Below are positions 45,335-54,631 of a DNA stretch of 64,000 nt, in pieces. Source of the stretch: Bog-473 sp963828825 (GTDB taxonomy: Bacteria; Actinomycetota; Acidimicrobiia; Acidimicrobiales; RAAP-2); the NCBI GenBank assembly GCA_963828825.1, contig CAWHGF010000004.1, forward strand, positions 868,001-932,000. Reading direction: 5' to 3'. Position 1 is the first letter of the stretch; each line of letters opens with the position of its first letter. Under the pieces are notes generated by a model. The model worked only from the letters and a program-made list of their open reading frames with translations, did no database searches and was not told where the DNA came from. The position numbers and the translations under genes are program-made.

Positions 45335-45493
45335 GTGCTGCCGCGCGTCGTCGCTCTCAGCGCAATCTCGGGGTTCATGGCGCCGCTGGTCTTCGTGAGC
45401 GTGATCGTCTTCCGCAAGGTCGAGCGCCGCGGGCGTACCCAGATCCGCCGCTGGAATCGGCGCCTGCAGCACGAGATCGCCCGCTGGTCCTGA
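45335..45493 (+). CDS. Small single-span membrane protein, hypothetical
   Basis: A 52-residue frame from GTG: an N-terminal hydrophobic helix ('LSAISGFMAPLVFVSVIVF') and a basic cytoplasmic tail ('RKVERRGRTQIRRWNRRLQ'). No family is recognised. It lies between a divergent membrane-protein gene and the VOC gene. Support is compositional only. Confidence 0.35.
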   Translation: MLPRVVALSAISGFMAPLVFVSVIVFRKVERRGRTQIRRWNRRLQHEIARWS

Positions 45494-45535
45494 ACGAGCC
45501 GCGCCGCCGGTTTCCCCTCGGCCTACGCTGACCCG

Positions 45536-46045
45536 GTGCTGACCGGGATGGCCCACACCGCCGTCTGCGTTCCCGACGTGGAGGCAGCCACCCGCTGGTA
45601 CCGCGACGTCCTTGGCCTCAGGGTGCTGTCGCCGCCCTACCGCATGCAGGGCGCGCAGATCGAGCACGACATGGGTGAGCTCGTCCCGTCGCCCGTGGTC
45701 GTCCACGCGGCCATCGTGGGCTTTGGTGCGGACGACCGCGTCATTGAGCTGATCGAGTATCCGGCGGCCGACGTCGCTCCGCGGGAGAGAGGACGACCCG
45801 TCGTCACCCGAGTCGGCATCACGCATATCGGCATGCTGTGCGACGACATCGGCGCGACGCGAGTCGAGCTCGAGAACCGCGGTGTGGAGTTCCTCACCGC
45901 GGGCAATGCCGACGTGGCTGGGCTGCAGACGACCTGGTGCCGCGACCCGTGGGGGACCGTGATCATCCTCATGGAGAAGAGCACCGACGACCGGCCCTAC
46001 TGGGGGCAGTGGTCGCCCTCGCCCGGTGTGAACGCCGTCACCTGA
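45536..46045 (+). CDS. VOC-superfamily protein (methylmalonyl-CoA epimerase-like)
   Basis: A 169-aa protein: 'MAHTAVCVPDVEAATRWYR' followed by 'DVLGLRVLSPPYRMQG', then a second betaalpha-beta module 'GITHIGMLCDDIGATRVEL' and 'CRDPWGTVIILMEKS'. His and Glu positions suit a divalent-metal site. The reaction cannot be fixed. A GTG start gives the normal VOC length. Confidence 0.8.
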   Translation: MLTGMAHTAVCVPDVEAATRWYRDVLGLRVLSPPYRMQGAQIEHDMGELVPSPVVVHAAIVGFGADDRVIELIEYPAADVAPRERGRPVVTRVGITHIGMLCDDIGATRVELENRGVEFLTAGNADVAGLQTTWCRDPWGTVIILMEKSTDDRPYWGQWSPSPGVNAVT

Positions 46046-46178
46046 GCCTCTGCAATCCGTGACTGCCGTTGGAGAAGACGCTTTTGACGGCCACCAAAGC
46101 AAGGTTTGAGCACAAAAATCTGCATTCGTGCCCAGAAAGATGTGCATCACAGGGCGCGCGTCGGCCACAATGGGCGCC

Positions 46179-46640
46179 ATGAACAAGAGAGAACTAGCAA
46201 AAGCAGTCGCGGTCCAGGCCGATATCGAGTTGAAGACCGTGGTCACCGTCATCGACGGATTCACCGACGTCGTCACCGCCGTCGTTTCGAAGGGTGAGCC
46301 GGTCTCCATTCCGGGCTTCGCCAAGTTCGTCAAGGTCAACCGCGCCGCGCGGATGGGTCGGAACCCGGCAACGGGCGAAGCCATCCGGATCAAGGCGTCC
46401 AAGAAGGCGCGCATCACGCCGGTGAAGGCGTTCAAGGATGCCGTCCTGGCTCCCGCCACGGCACCCAAGCTGGTGAAGGGTGCGTACCCGACCAGTGACG
46501 CCGCTGTCGCCTCCGCGGGCAAGTCCGCCGCCCCGGCTGCCGCCAAGAAGGCATCGGCACGCAAGGCGCCCGGCAAGCGGGCGCCGGCGAGGAAGGCCCC
46601 GGCCAAGCGGGCCCCCGCCAAGAAGGCCGCGAAGAGGTAG
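46179..46640 (+). CDS. HU-family nucleoid protein with basic C-terminal tail
   Basis: A 153-aa protein. Residues 1-90 are a standard HU domain: 'MNKRELAKAVAVQADIELK', 'VSIPGFAKFVKVNRAARMG' and 'RNPATGEAIRIKASKKARI'. After residue 105 comes a Lys/Ala/Pro/Arg tail built of PAKRAPA- and RKAP-type repeats, like the tail of mycobacterial HupB. The tail should add non-specific DNA binding. The start at 'MNKRELAK' matches the conserved HU beginning; weak upstream starts are rejected. Confidence 0.93.
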   Translation: MNKRELAKAVAVQADIELKTVVTVIDGFTDVVTAVVSKGEPVSIPGFAKFVKVNRAARMGRNPATGEAIRIKASKKARITPVKAFKDAVLAPATAPKLVKGAYPTSDAAVASAGKSAAPAAAKKASARKAPGKRAPARKAPAKRAPAKKAAKR

Positions 46641-46703
46641 CGAGCGAACCCGGTCCCCTCACCGGGACCGAGCTTCTGCTTTTGGTCTTGCGGCCAGGGT
46701 CCA

Positions 46704-46982
46704 ATGGACGAGCCGCCTGCATCTGCCGGAGCGGCCGGTCGGGAGGGTCCCACTCCCCCAGCGCGGGCCGACCGGTCCCTAGCGGAGCCACATCACGACC
46801 GGCTGCCGCCGGACGACCCCGCCTACGCCGAGATCATCCGCGCGCACACCGAGGCCCTCCACGCGGGTGCCGATACCTACGTCGATCCGCGCTCGGGGTT
46901 GACCGTGCTCAGCGCCGGCTTCCTCGCTCGCCGCGGCTCTTGCTGCGAATCCGGGTGCCGACATTGCCCCTACGTGTCCTGA
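46704..46982 (+). CDS. DUF5522-like Cys-rich small protein
   Basis: A 92-aa protein. The first 30 residues are low-complexity Ala/Pro/Gly. The conserved core reads 'DPAYAEIIRAHTEALHAGA', 'YVDPRSGLTVLSAGFLARR' and 'GSCCESGCRHCPYV' at the end. The terminal CC-x3-C-x2-C motif is typical of DUF5522 and could bind metal. The 3' end runs into a tandem repeat. Confidence 0.75.
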   Translation: MDEPPASAGAAGREGPTPPARADRSLAEPHHDRLPPDDPAYAEIIRAHTEALHAGADTYVDPRSGLTVLSAGFLARRGSCCESGCRHCPYVS

Positions 46983-47049
46983 ACGACCGTGTCCTGAACG
47001 ACCGTGTCTTGAACGACCGTGTCTTGAACGACCGCGTCCTGATCGACCG
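46975..47049. repeat. 15-bp tandem repeat (five copies)
   Basis: Five adjoining copies of TGTCCTGAACGACCG with C/T and A/T changes. They start inside the last codons of the DUF5522-like gene and run into the intergenic space. The unit is a multiple of three. It is probably a slippage-prone minisatellite. Confidence 0.9.
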
Positions 47050-47121
47050 CGAGCCACCGCATGCCGCGCGCATGCCTCGTATGCTCCGGGCGACAGTCGG
47101 CGCGCACAGAGCGGTCACGGC

Positions 47122-47641
47122 ATGAGCGATACCTCACAGGGTCCCGGATGGTGGTTGGCCTCTGATGGCAGGTGGTACCCGCCTGAGCTGTGGACCGGTC
47201 CGACCAACACGGGACCGGTCGGGCCGGCGGCCCAACCCACGATGCCGGCGTACCCCGGACAAGGATCCGCCTACGGCTCCGGGACCGCCGACGCGAACTA
47301 TGGCTACGGCCGGTACGCGTCCGCGGGGCCAGGGCGCGCCCTACGGCCAGGCCGTCCAGCGGAAGACCAACGCGATGGCCATTGCGTCCCTCGTCTGCTC
47401 TTGCGCCGGGATCTTCCTGATCGGCATCCCGGCCGTCTTGGGCATCATCTTCGGCTTTGTCGCACGGTCACAGATTCGCCGGTCACATGGGACACAGGGC
47501 GGCGGCGGCATGGCGATGGCGGGCATCATCGTCGGTTTCGCAGTGGTGGCACTCGTCATCGTCGTCCTCGCGATCGCAGCTGACAACAAACAGAACAACG
47601 ATGTCGTCGGTGTCGTCACTCTCGCCACCGCCCTCAGGTAA
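47122..47641 (+). pseudogene. DUF4190-type membrane protein, one frameshift
   Basis: The N-terminus 'GPGWWLASDGRWYPPELW' is the short module that often heads Acidimicrobiia membrane proteins. A Gly/Tyr/Pro-rich linker follows. Near 47330 in a GGGG context the frame must shift to give 'YGQAVQRKTNAMAIASLVC' and two membrane helices ('GIFLIGIPAVLGIIFGFVA', 'MAGIIVGFAVVALVIVVLA') of the DUF4190 type. The whole would be about 172 residues. Confidence 0.65.
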
Positions 47642-47650
47642 GGAGCACAC

Positions 47651-48883
47651 ATGCAAGGCCTGCTCTATGGCGTCCGCGGCGACCGCTGGACGCCCCCGGA
47701 CGACTCGAACTCCCTCATGGTCGGGCTCTCCCGGACCCCGATGCGCCTGCAGGAGCTCGACCGCCCGACACCCCTGCGGGACGACTGGTGCGTCGCTCGG
47801 ACGCGGCTGACCGGCATCTGCGGCTCCGACGCCAAGATGGTCTTCATGGACTTCGGCGACGACTTCGGCGACAGCGCGCTGAACGGGTACTTCTCCTTCC
47901 CGACGGTGTTCGGGCACGAGGTGGTGGCCGACGTCGTCGAGGTCGGCCCCGCCGTCACCGCCATCGCGGTGGGCCAGCGGGTCGTCCTGAATCCCTGGCT
48001 CTCCTGCGGGCCACGCGGCATCGACCCGCCCTGCCCGGCGTGTCAGGAGGGCGACTTCAGCCTGTGCTGGCACTTCACGCAGGGCCCGATCGCCGCGGGC
48101 ATCCACACGGGGACGTCCAAGGACGCGCCCGGTGGCTTCGCCGACTTCCTGCCCGCCCACGAGTCGATGCTCATTCCGGTCCCCGAGGGCGTCACCGACG
48201 AGGTGGCGGTCCTCGGTGACCCCTTCGCCGTCTCGCTGCACTCGGTGACGCGCCACCCGCCACCGCCGGGTGGCAAGGTGCTCGTCTACGGCGGGGGTGC
48301 CCTCGGCAGCACGGCCGTCGCCATCATCAAAGCGCTCTACCCCGACGTCGATGTGATGGTGGTGGCCCGCTGGCCCGCCCAGGCCGCGCTGGCCCGCAGT
48401 CTCGGGGCGACCGTGGTCGACCCCTTCCCGGTCGAGCTGCTGCTCGAGGAGGCGGCGGCGTGGTCCGGCGGCGTGCTGCAGAAGTTCGACGGCAGCGCGC
48501 TGCCCATGGCGCACCCCGGCGGTTTCGACGTGGTCTACGACACGGTGGGGACCGCGCAGACCGCCGAGATCGGTGTCCGCCTGCTCAAGGCCCGCGGCAC
48601 CATGGTCAAGAGCGGGGTGCACGCACCGGAGCGCTGGGAATGGTCGCCGCTCTACTTCAAGGAGATCTCGTGGGTGGGGTCCAACGCCTTCGGGGTCGAG
48701 GAGGTCGACGGCGTGCGCATGCACGGCATCGCGCACTACCTGCGCCTGGCGGCGGACGGCCGGATCGACATGACCGGCATGCTCACCCACACCTACCGGC
48801 TCGAGCAGTGGCGCGAGGCCTTCACGGTGCTGGCGAACCAGCAGGAGAGCGGGGCCATCAAGGTCGCGTTCGACTTTCGCTGA
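47651..48883 (+). CDS. Zinc-binding alcohol dehydrogenase (MDR superfamily)
   Basis: A 410-aa MDR enzyme: 'LTGICGSDAKMVFMDFG' (catalytic Cys), 'VFGHEVVADVVEVG' (His-Glu), a structural-zinc segment ('CPACQEGDFSLCWHF') and the NAD-binding 'VLVYGGGALGSTAVAII'. It is longer than typical (about 350) because of insertions around residues 70-85 and 140-155. It oxidises an alcohol or reduces an aldehyde or ketone; the substrate is unknown. It follows the DUF4190 gene by nine bases. Confidence 0.9.
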   Translation: MQGLLYGVRGDRWTPPDDSNSLMVGLSRTPMRLQELDRPTPLRDDWCVARTRLTGICGSDAKMVFMDFGDDFGDSALNGYFSFPTVFGHEVVADVVEVGPAVTAIAVGQRVVLNPWLSCGPRGIDPPCPACQEGDFSLCWHFTQGPIAAGIHTGTSKDAPGGFADFLPAHESMLIPVPEGVTDEVAVLGDPFAVSLHSVTRHPPPPGGKVLVYGGGALGSTAVAIIKALYPDVDVMVVARWPAQAALARSLGATVVDPFPVELLLEEAAAWSGGVLQKFDGSALPMAHPGGFDVVYDTVGTAQTAEIGVRLLKARGTMVKSGVHAPERWEWSPLYFKEISWVGSNAFGVEEVDGVRMHGIAHYLRLAADGRIDMTGMLTHTYRLEQWREAFTVLANQQESGAIKVAFDFR

Positions 48884-49039
48884 GGGACTCGGTGGGAGGA
48901 ACGACGCCGGCTCCCGGCATCCGGTCGCCCCGGTCGCAGCGGAGCGGCCCCACCACCTGACTGCAGGCCTGCGACGGGGTAGCGTCGCGTCCGAGCGGAA
49001 CGCGCTCGTGCTGCAGCAGACGCGACACAAGGGGGCCTC

Positions 49040-50128
49040 ATGACCACCAGCCCGATCACCGACTCGGACCTCGCCTTCGAACCGAAATGGGGCATCGAGT
49101 CGCCGTCGACCACCATGTTCGACTTCAATTACACGGGGGGCCGCGAGCAGCTGCTGCGCCTCTATGACAAGGGCACGCGGCGCCAGTGGATCGGCAGCGA
49201 CCGACTCGACTGGAGCCAGGAGGTCGACCTGAGCAATCCGGTCGGCATGCCCGACGAGATCCTCCCCATCTTCGGCACCAAGTGGTGGGACGCCATGTCC
49301 GACGAGCGCAAAGGCGAGTTCCGCCGGCACGTCGAGGCGTGGCGCTTCAGCCAGTTCATGCACGGCGAGCAGGGCGCGCTCATCTGCACGGCCAAGATCG
49401 TGCAGACCGTCCCCGACATCGACTCCAAGTTCTACGCCGCCACCCAGGTCATCGACGAGGCGCGCCACGTCGAGGTGTACAGCCGGTACCTGCACGAGAA
49501 ATTGCAGCTCGTCTACCCGCTCAACACGCACCTCAAGGCGCTGCTCGACGACGTGATCGAGGACAGCCGCTGGGACATGACGTATCTCGGCATGCAGGTG
49601 CTCATTGAGGGGCTGGCGCTGGCCGCCTTCGGGATCATCCGCAACAACGCCACCGATCCTCTGGCCAAGGCGCTCAACGCCTACGTCATGCAGGACGAGG
49701 CACGCCACGTCATGTTCGGGCGCCTCGCGCTGCGCGACTACTACCCCCAGCTGACGCAGGCCGAGCGCGACGAGCGCGAGGCCTTCTGCATCGAGGCCTG
49801 CTACCTCATGCGCGACCGGTTCCTCGGTGAAGAGGTCTTCGAGCGCCTGGAGCTGCCGGCCGAGCTCACCACCTACGTCGACCAGAGCGAGTCGCTACGC
49901 GAGTTCCGCAACTTCCTCTTCATGCGCATCGTGCCCATCCTGCGCGACATCGGGCTGTGGGGCCCGAAGCTGCGCGCCGCCTTCGAGGAGATGGGCGTGA
50001 TCGCGTGGGCCGACGCGGACATCGACGCCGAGATGGCCAGCGACGAGAAGGCGGCCCAGGATCTCGACGAGGCCCGCGACGTCCGCATGGCCCACGTGAG
50101 GGCGGTGGCCGAGCAGGCTCAAGGCTGA
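49040..50128 (+). CDS. Ferritin-like diiron protein
   Basis: A 362-aa helical protein with two carboxylate/histidine half-sites typical of ferritin-like diiron oxygenases and R2-like proteins: 'FMHGEQGALIC' with 'VIDEARHVEVYSRYL', and 'LIEGLALAAFG' with 'MQDEARHVMFGRLAL'. The repeated E..DEARH pattern supports a complete diiron centre. Possible roles include N-oxygenation or fatty-acid desaturation; the sequence does not decide. The ATG follows a CAAGGGGG site. Confidence 0.87.
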   Translation: MTTSPITDSDLAFEPKWGIESPSTTMFDFNYTGGREQLLRLYDKGTRRQWIGSDRLDWSQEVDLSNPVGMPDEILPIFGTKWWDAMSDERKGEFRRHVEAWRFSQFMHGEQGALICTAKIVQTVPDIDSKFYAATQVIDEARHVEVYSRYLHEKLQLVYPLNTHLKALLDDVIEDSRWDMTYLGMQVLIEGLALAAFGIIRNNATDPLAKALNAYVMQDEARHVMFGRLALRDYYPQLTQAERDEREAFCIEACYLMRDRFLGEEVFERLELPAELTTYVDQSESLREFRNFLFMRIVPILRDIGLWGPKLRAAFEEMGVIAWADADIDAEMASDEKAAQDLDEARDVRMAHVRAVAEQAQG

Positions 50129-50227
50129 GTCCCCGGGGTTGTCAATCTGGTAGCCATTCCGACGAGAGCCGGCAGCCCATCGCAGGTGTTCGATGAGTTC
50201 GAGACTGCTGCACGTCGCGCTGGACGA

Positions 50228-50266
50228 GCACCGACCTAAAGCACCGACCTAAAGCACCGACCTAAA
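50228..50266. repeat. 13-bp tandem repeat (three copies)
   Basis: GCACCGACCTAAA is repeated three times without change in the leader of the following secreted-protein gene. It ends about 130 bp before the start codon. It may be a slippage product; a binding-site array is conceivable. Confidence 0.9.
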
Positions 50267-50395
50267 GCGTGCTCGGGATTGTGCGCTCGATGCGCCTCCA
50301 TGAGGAACCTGCGACCCATACGTTTGGATCGGCGCAGCCTCCATCGATTCAGTCCCTCGTCGGTTAGTCTCCCGGCTAACTCAAAGGAGGCGATT

Positions 50396-52357
50396 GTGCG
50401 TCGCTCCATGCGAACCCTGACCCCGTTGGCCACGGCTGGACTCCTCGCCGCGCTGGGACTCGCGACGGGTACAGTTCCAGCAGCCGGGGCCGCGACGTAC
50501 AGCTCCCCTCCGACGGTCGATGCCACAAACTGGACGCCCGCCCTCGCGCTTTCGCCGGCGGTGACCTCGGGGGGCCCAGGCCTCGAGGCGACATCGTGCG
50601 CCACCTCGACCTTTTGCGTCGCCGTCGGATTTACCGCAACCAGTCCGTACAGCACGTTGGTCGAGCAGTGGAACGGCTCGTCTTGGTCGGTCGTTGCCAG
50701 TCCGCCCGCCACCTCGGGGATCACCTTCCTCTCGGGTGTCTCGTGCGTCGGGCCCTCCTTCTGTATGGCGACTGGCGCGACGAACGACGCCTCGGACACG
50801 CTCGCCGAGGAGTGGAACGGGGCGTCCTGGTCCCTCGTGCCCACCCCGAGTCCACCGGGGGACGGTCTCGGGGAACTCCTTGACGTGAGCTGCCTGAGCG
50901 CCAGCTCGTGCACCGCCGTCGGTCTTGCGAACCAGCCAAACGACGGCACGCTCGTCGAGCAGTGGAACGGGACGTCGTGGTCCGCCGTGCCCAGTCCCAA
51001 TCCCTCGTCTTCGACCTTCGCCGTCCTGAACGGGGTCGACTGTGTCAGCGCCATGTTCTGCGTGGCGGTGGGTGAGGGGAACACTGGAGGTGGAACGGCG
51101 AATACCACGCTGGTTGAGCAGTGGAACGGATCCGTCTGGTCCATCGTGCCGAGTCCGGATAGCCCGCAGCTCACCCCGAAGGGCACCGACAGTCTGAATT
51201 CTGTCTCCTGCGTCGGCGTGCAGTTCTGCGAAGCAGTCGGCTACTTCGGTCCGCAATCGGGTGCCGAACAGACGCTGATCGAGAGCTGGAACGGCTCGTC
51301 GTGGACCCTCGTGCCGAGCCCGAACACCTCGGCGAGCGACAACAACGGGTTGGGGAGCGTCGACTGCTTCAGCCACACAGCGTGCAGCGCGGTCGGATTT
51401 GCAGGCAACAGCAGCCTCGCGCTGATGTGGAACGACACGGACTGGACGATCGTGCATTCTCCGAGCACGCCAGGCAGCACCAGCTCCTTGAACGCGGTGA
51501 CGTGTCTCACCGACTGGTCGTGCGTGGCAGTGGGAGGCTACGGATCGGCGACCGCCCAGCAGGCCTTCGTCACCACCGCCTCCATCGCCCGAAGTGGCTA
51601 CCGTTTCGTAGCATCCGACGGCGGGGTCTTCAGTTTCGGTGGCGCAGCAGCGCCGTTCTTGGGCTCCATGGGCGGCATCCAGATAAACGCGCCGGTGGTC
51701 GGCATCGCGGTCATGCCGGCAGGGGACGGCTACTACCTCGTCGGCGCGGACGGCGGGGTCTACACCTTTGGCTCGGCCCAGTTCTACGGCTCGACCGGGA
51801 GTCTTCACCTCAACGCGCCGATCGTGGGCATGGCGGTGACCGCCGATGGCGGGGGCTACTGGCTGGTCGCCTCTGACGGCGGGATCTTCAGCTACGGAAA
51901 CGCCCAGTTCTACGGCTCGACGGGTTCCCTGAAGTTGAACAAGCCCATCGTCGGCATGGCGGCCACCCCCGACGGCAACGGCTATTGGCTTGTGGCGTCC
52001 GACGGGGGGATCTTCAACTACGGCGACGCCGCCTTCTTGGGCTCGGCCGGGTCGCTGACCCTCAACAAGCCCGTCGTCGGCATGGCCGCACCGGTCGCGG
52101 GCGGCTACTACCTGGTCGCCTCCGACGGGGGCATCTTCTCCTACCCCACGACGAACGGCCCACCCTTCTTCGGTTCGACGGGGTCGATCAAGCTCAACAA
52201 GCCAATCGTGGGTATGACGGCGGCGGCAGGGGGCTACTACCTGAGTGGCTCCGATGGCGGGGTCTTCAGCTATCCGACCACAAGCAGCGGGCCGCCCTTC
52301 TTGGGCTCAACGGGGTCTCTTACCCTCAACAAGCCCATCGTGGGAATCTCGGGATAG
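50396..52357 (+). CDS. Secreted repeat protein (two kinds of beta-propeller-like repeats)
   Basis: A 653-aa protein with a signal peptide ('TPLATAGLLAALGLATGTV', cleavage near 'AAGA'). Residues 45-400 hold about seven repeats of the type 'SCVGPSFCMATG', each with a spaced Cys pair, mostly followed by 'EQWNGSSWSVVASP'. Residues 405-650 hold six repeats of the type 'GYWLVASDGGIFSYGNAQF' with 'NKPIVGMAATPDG'. The latter class is widespread in Acidimicrobiia surface proteins. The GTG start has a near-perfect AAAGGAGG site. There is no enzymatic domain; a surface binding role is inferred. Confidence 0.88.
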   Translation: MRRSMRTLTPLATAGLLAALGLATGTVPAAGAATYSSPPTVDATNWTPALALSPAVTSGGPGLEATSCATSTFCVAVGFTATSPYSTLVEQWNGSSWSVVASPPATSGITFLSGVSCVGPSFCMATGATNDASDTLAEEWNGASWSLVPTPSPPGDGLGELLDVSCLSASSCTAVGLANQPNDGTLVEQWNGTSWSAVPSPNPSSSTFAVLNGVDCVSAMFCVAVGEGNTGGGTANTTLVEQWNGSVWSIVPSPDSPQLTPKGTDSLNSVSCVGVQFCEAVGYFGPQSGAEQTLIESWNGSSWTLVPSPNTSASDNNGLGSVDCFSHTACSAVGFAGNSSLALMWNDTDWTIVHSPSTPGSTSSLNAVTCLTDWSCVAVGGYGSATAQQAFVTTASIARSGYRFVASDGGVFSFGGAAAPFLGSMGGIQINAPVVGIAVMPAGDGYYLVGADGGVYTFGSAQFYGSTGSLHLNAPIVGMAVTADGGGYWLVASDGGIFSYGNAQFYGSTGSLKLNKPIVGMAATPDGNGYWLVASDGGIFNYGDAAFLGSAGSLTLNKPVVGMAAPVAGGYYLVASDGGIFSYPTTNGPPFFGSTGSIKLNKPIVGMTAAAGGYYLSGSDGGVFSYPTTSSGPPFLGSTGSLTLNKPIVGISG

Positions 52358-52382
52358 GGGACTGCCGGCGCAGGAGCTCGGT

Positions 52383-52811
52383 TCAGCCGCCTTCCACGGC
52401 CCGCTCGAGCCCGTTCTGAATCTGCCGGGTGGGCTCGTTGGTATCGAGATAATCGCGCCAGGCTGTGACCCTGCCGTCGGCGTCCACGTCGATCACGGTG
52501 GCGCCGGTCATCTCGATGGGGATGCCGGCCTTGCCCTCGCCCGCATTGAAGGTGGCCGTGCCCGTCCACTCGAAGACCGCCCAGTCCTCACCGCCGCGAA
52601 TGCGATCCACGCGCTGGTTCCAGTCCGGGAAGACGGCGTCGGTGTCCCGGGCCACCTTGTACAGGTCGGTCGTCCACGGGGTGACGGGGTCGCAGAAACG
52701 ACCGCCCGGGGCGAACAGCGCGGCGAAGTCGTCCGGACCGTCGATGGACTCGAACGTGCGGGCCCAGGACTCCCAATCTCGCTCCCCTGTGTTCCGCCGC
52801 TGCGTGCTCAT
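52383..52811 (-). CDS. SnoaL/NTF2-like protein
   Basis: A 142-aa cone-shaped NTF2-like fold: 'DWESWARTFESIDGPDDFA', 'GRFCDPVTPWTTD', 'WAVFEWTGTATFNAGEG' and 'ADGRVTAWRDYLD'. Members are often hydrolases, isomerases or ligand binders. It is the last gene of a five-gene operon; its ATG overlaps the preceding stop (ATGA). Its presence in a YbjQ-domain operon is unusual. Confidence 0.82.
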   Translation of the reverse strand: MSTQRRNTGERDWESWARTFESIDGPDDFAALFAPGGRFCDPVTPWTTDLYKVARDTDAVFPDWNQRVDRIRGGEDWAVFEWTGTATFNAGEGKAGIPIEMTGATVIDVDADGRVTAWRDYLDTNEPTRQIQNGLERAVEGG

Positions 52812-53692
52812 CGCCTGCGTCCCTTTCCCTGGGCGCCACGCAGGCTCTCGGCCTCGAACGTGAGCACCGCATCGTCGAGCGGGAGGACCACCTCGGGCTG
52901 GACGAACTGGTGCGCCTCGGCCACGAGCTTGACCGCCGTGCCCCAGGCCGTAAACCCGATGGCGTGGCGGGCGAAGTTCATCGGGCCCTCGGTGATCTTG
53001 ACCTCGACCACGCCTTCCCCGCCCACCTCCAGGGCGGAGCGCTGCATCTTCTCCATGGCCGACTCGCGGGCCGAGTACATGGCCTCGGTGTAGTTGGTCA
53101 GCTCCACGTTCTGGGTGGACTGCTTCATGGCGGCGCCGGCGGTGCGCCGCGGGGAGTAGACGAAGCTGGCGCCGAAGGCGAGGCCGACGGGCATCCAGCC
53201 GGCCCGCTGCAGCAGCGTGAAGTCACGGGCCGACAGGTCGGACACGAAGGGCAAGGCCAGGGTGGCGTCGGTGCCCCGGCCGCCCTTCCCGTTCATCGGG
53301 CGTACCGCCGTGCCCACGAGCTCGACGTCAATGTGGTGCGTGCGCACCGTTACCTCGACGCGCACCCCGACCACGCCGTGCCCGTGCACCTTGCCGCACT
53401 CCCCGCGCAGCAGGCGGACTGCCTGGTCCACCGCGGCGTTGTGGGCGTCGGAGGCGAGCGAGATGGCGCCCCTCCCCCAGTTCCAGACCCCGACCGGCAC
53501 CGACACCACGGCCACGCCGCACACGAGGTCGAGCGGCTCCCATCCGGCGGCGTGCAACAGGAGCGCCTCGTCGACCGAGAGGTCCGAGGTGATGCCGCGT
53601 TCTTTGGATGGGGGCGCCGGGGTGGCCAGGGTCTGCGCCCCCCGGAGCATCTCGGCCCGGATGTCCTGGGTTGGGGCGGCCTCCGGGCTCAT
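52808..53692 (-). CDS. Protein with two YbjQ-like (heavy-metal-binding fold) domains
   Basis: 294 residues, two tandem modules. Module 1 has 'GITSDLSVDEALLLHAAGW' and 'GECGKVHGHGVVGVRVEVT'; module 2 has 'FVSDLSARDFTLLQRAGWM' and 'EVGGEGVVEVKITEG'. The pattern SDLS...LL..AGW.P, then a helix, then a G..V.VRV strand, resembles YbjQ/DUF74 oligomeric domains. No signal peptide or catalytic motif is seen. The start and stop overlap the genes on both sides (ATGA each), so translation is coupled. Confidence 0.72.
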   Translation of the reverse strand: MSPEAAPTQDIRAEMLRGAQTLATPAPPSKERGITSDLSVDEALLLHAAGWEPLDLVCGVAVVSVPVGVWNWGRGAISLASDAHNAAVDQAVRLLRGECGKVHGHGVVGVRVEVTVRTHHIDVELVGTAVRPMNGKGGRGTDATLALPFVSDLSARDFTLLQRAGWMPVGLAFGASFVYSPRRTAGAAMKQSTQNVELTNYTEAMYSARESAMEKMQRSALEVGGEGVVEVKITEGPMNFARHAIGFTAWGTAVKLVAEAHQFVQPEVVLPLDDAVLTFEAESLRGAQGKGRRR

Positions 53693-54631
53693 GCCAGCCG
53701 CACCGTGGGCCTCGGCAGGACCACCGGGTCGAAGTCCTTGAAGCGTCGCACCCGGTTGCCCCGCAAGGTGCAGTCGATGACCTCGTCGCCCGCGGAGAGC
53801 TCCCGGGCGACGACGTCCATCATCGCCCCGTGCAGTTCGTCGCCCGCCAGCTGCTGGCGCACGTGCTTGCGGGCGAGCTGGCGTGACGCCATGTGCGCCT
53901 TGCTCACCTGCTCCACCAAGCGCCGGGCCCGTCGTCGACCCCCAGCCACCCATGGAGCCCTCCATGTAGTACTCCGTCATGCAGTAAGCCCACACCCGGA
54001 CCGAGGCCAGGGCCGCCACCACCGCCACCGGCATGAACCCCGCCTCTATCGACTTGGTCAGGCGCTGCCCCGCCAGGTAGGTGCTCCATGGCACCCCCCC
54101 GGCGGGCGGCGAGCCGCCCTCCACGGTCACCGCCGTGCCCAGGAAGTGGAACTCGGTCGTCCCGGAGTCGGCCACGGTGGAGACCGGGTCCGTCACGCCG
54201 ATCACCCCGTGGGCGCCGAGCGTGCCGGCCTCCTCGAGCATGCGTGCGTAGGCCGTCCCGTAGCCCTGGGCCCAGGCCTCCTCCACCCAGGACTGTTCGA
54301 GGTTCTGGCCCCACATACGGTGCTCGCTCGAGACGAAGCCATGCGGGCAGCGGTAGGTCTCCGAGTAGGACCCCGGTGCCTGCTGCCCGCCGACGTAGGG
54401 CGACATGCCGCGCATGGTGCCGCCCCCCGAGCCCGGCCCGTACCAGCCCCACTGCATGACGCAGAAACCCTGCACCAGGGCCACCGGCTGCAGACCGAGG
54501 TCGAGGCAGGCCGCGAAGTCGGGCACGCTCAGGCCCGAGGAGAACGCGCTGGACTCCAGGCGGCGGACCGCCGCCTCCGGCAGGTCGCCGGCCCCAGGGT
54601 CTGGGGTGCCCGGGTCCGAGAGGTCGCTCAT
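53689..54631 (-). pseudogene. YbjQ-like domain protein, frameshift in second module
   Basis: Module 1 is in frame: 'SSGLSVPDFAACLDLGLQP', 'GYGTAYARMLEEAGTLGAH' and 'GVIGVTDPVSTVADS'. Module 2 begins 'LTKSIEAGFMPVAVVAALA'. Near 53940, in a five-base G run of the coding strand, the frame must change to give 'RRLVEQVSKAHMASRQLAR' and 'GDEVIDCTLRGNRVRRF'. About 313 residues would result. It is coupled to its neighbours by TGATG and ATGA overlaps. The homopolymer context makes a sequencing error quite possible. Confidence 0.62.

Noticed and set aside
46975..47049. Five regularly spaced repeats considered as a CRISPR array
   Set aside because: The 15-bp units adjoin with no spacers and there are no cas genes. 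It is a simple tandem repeat.
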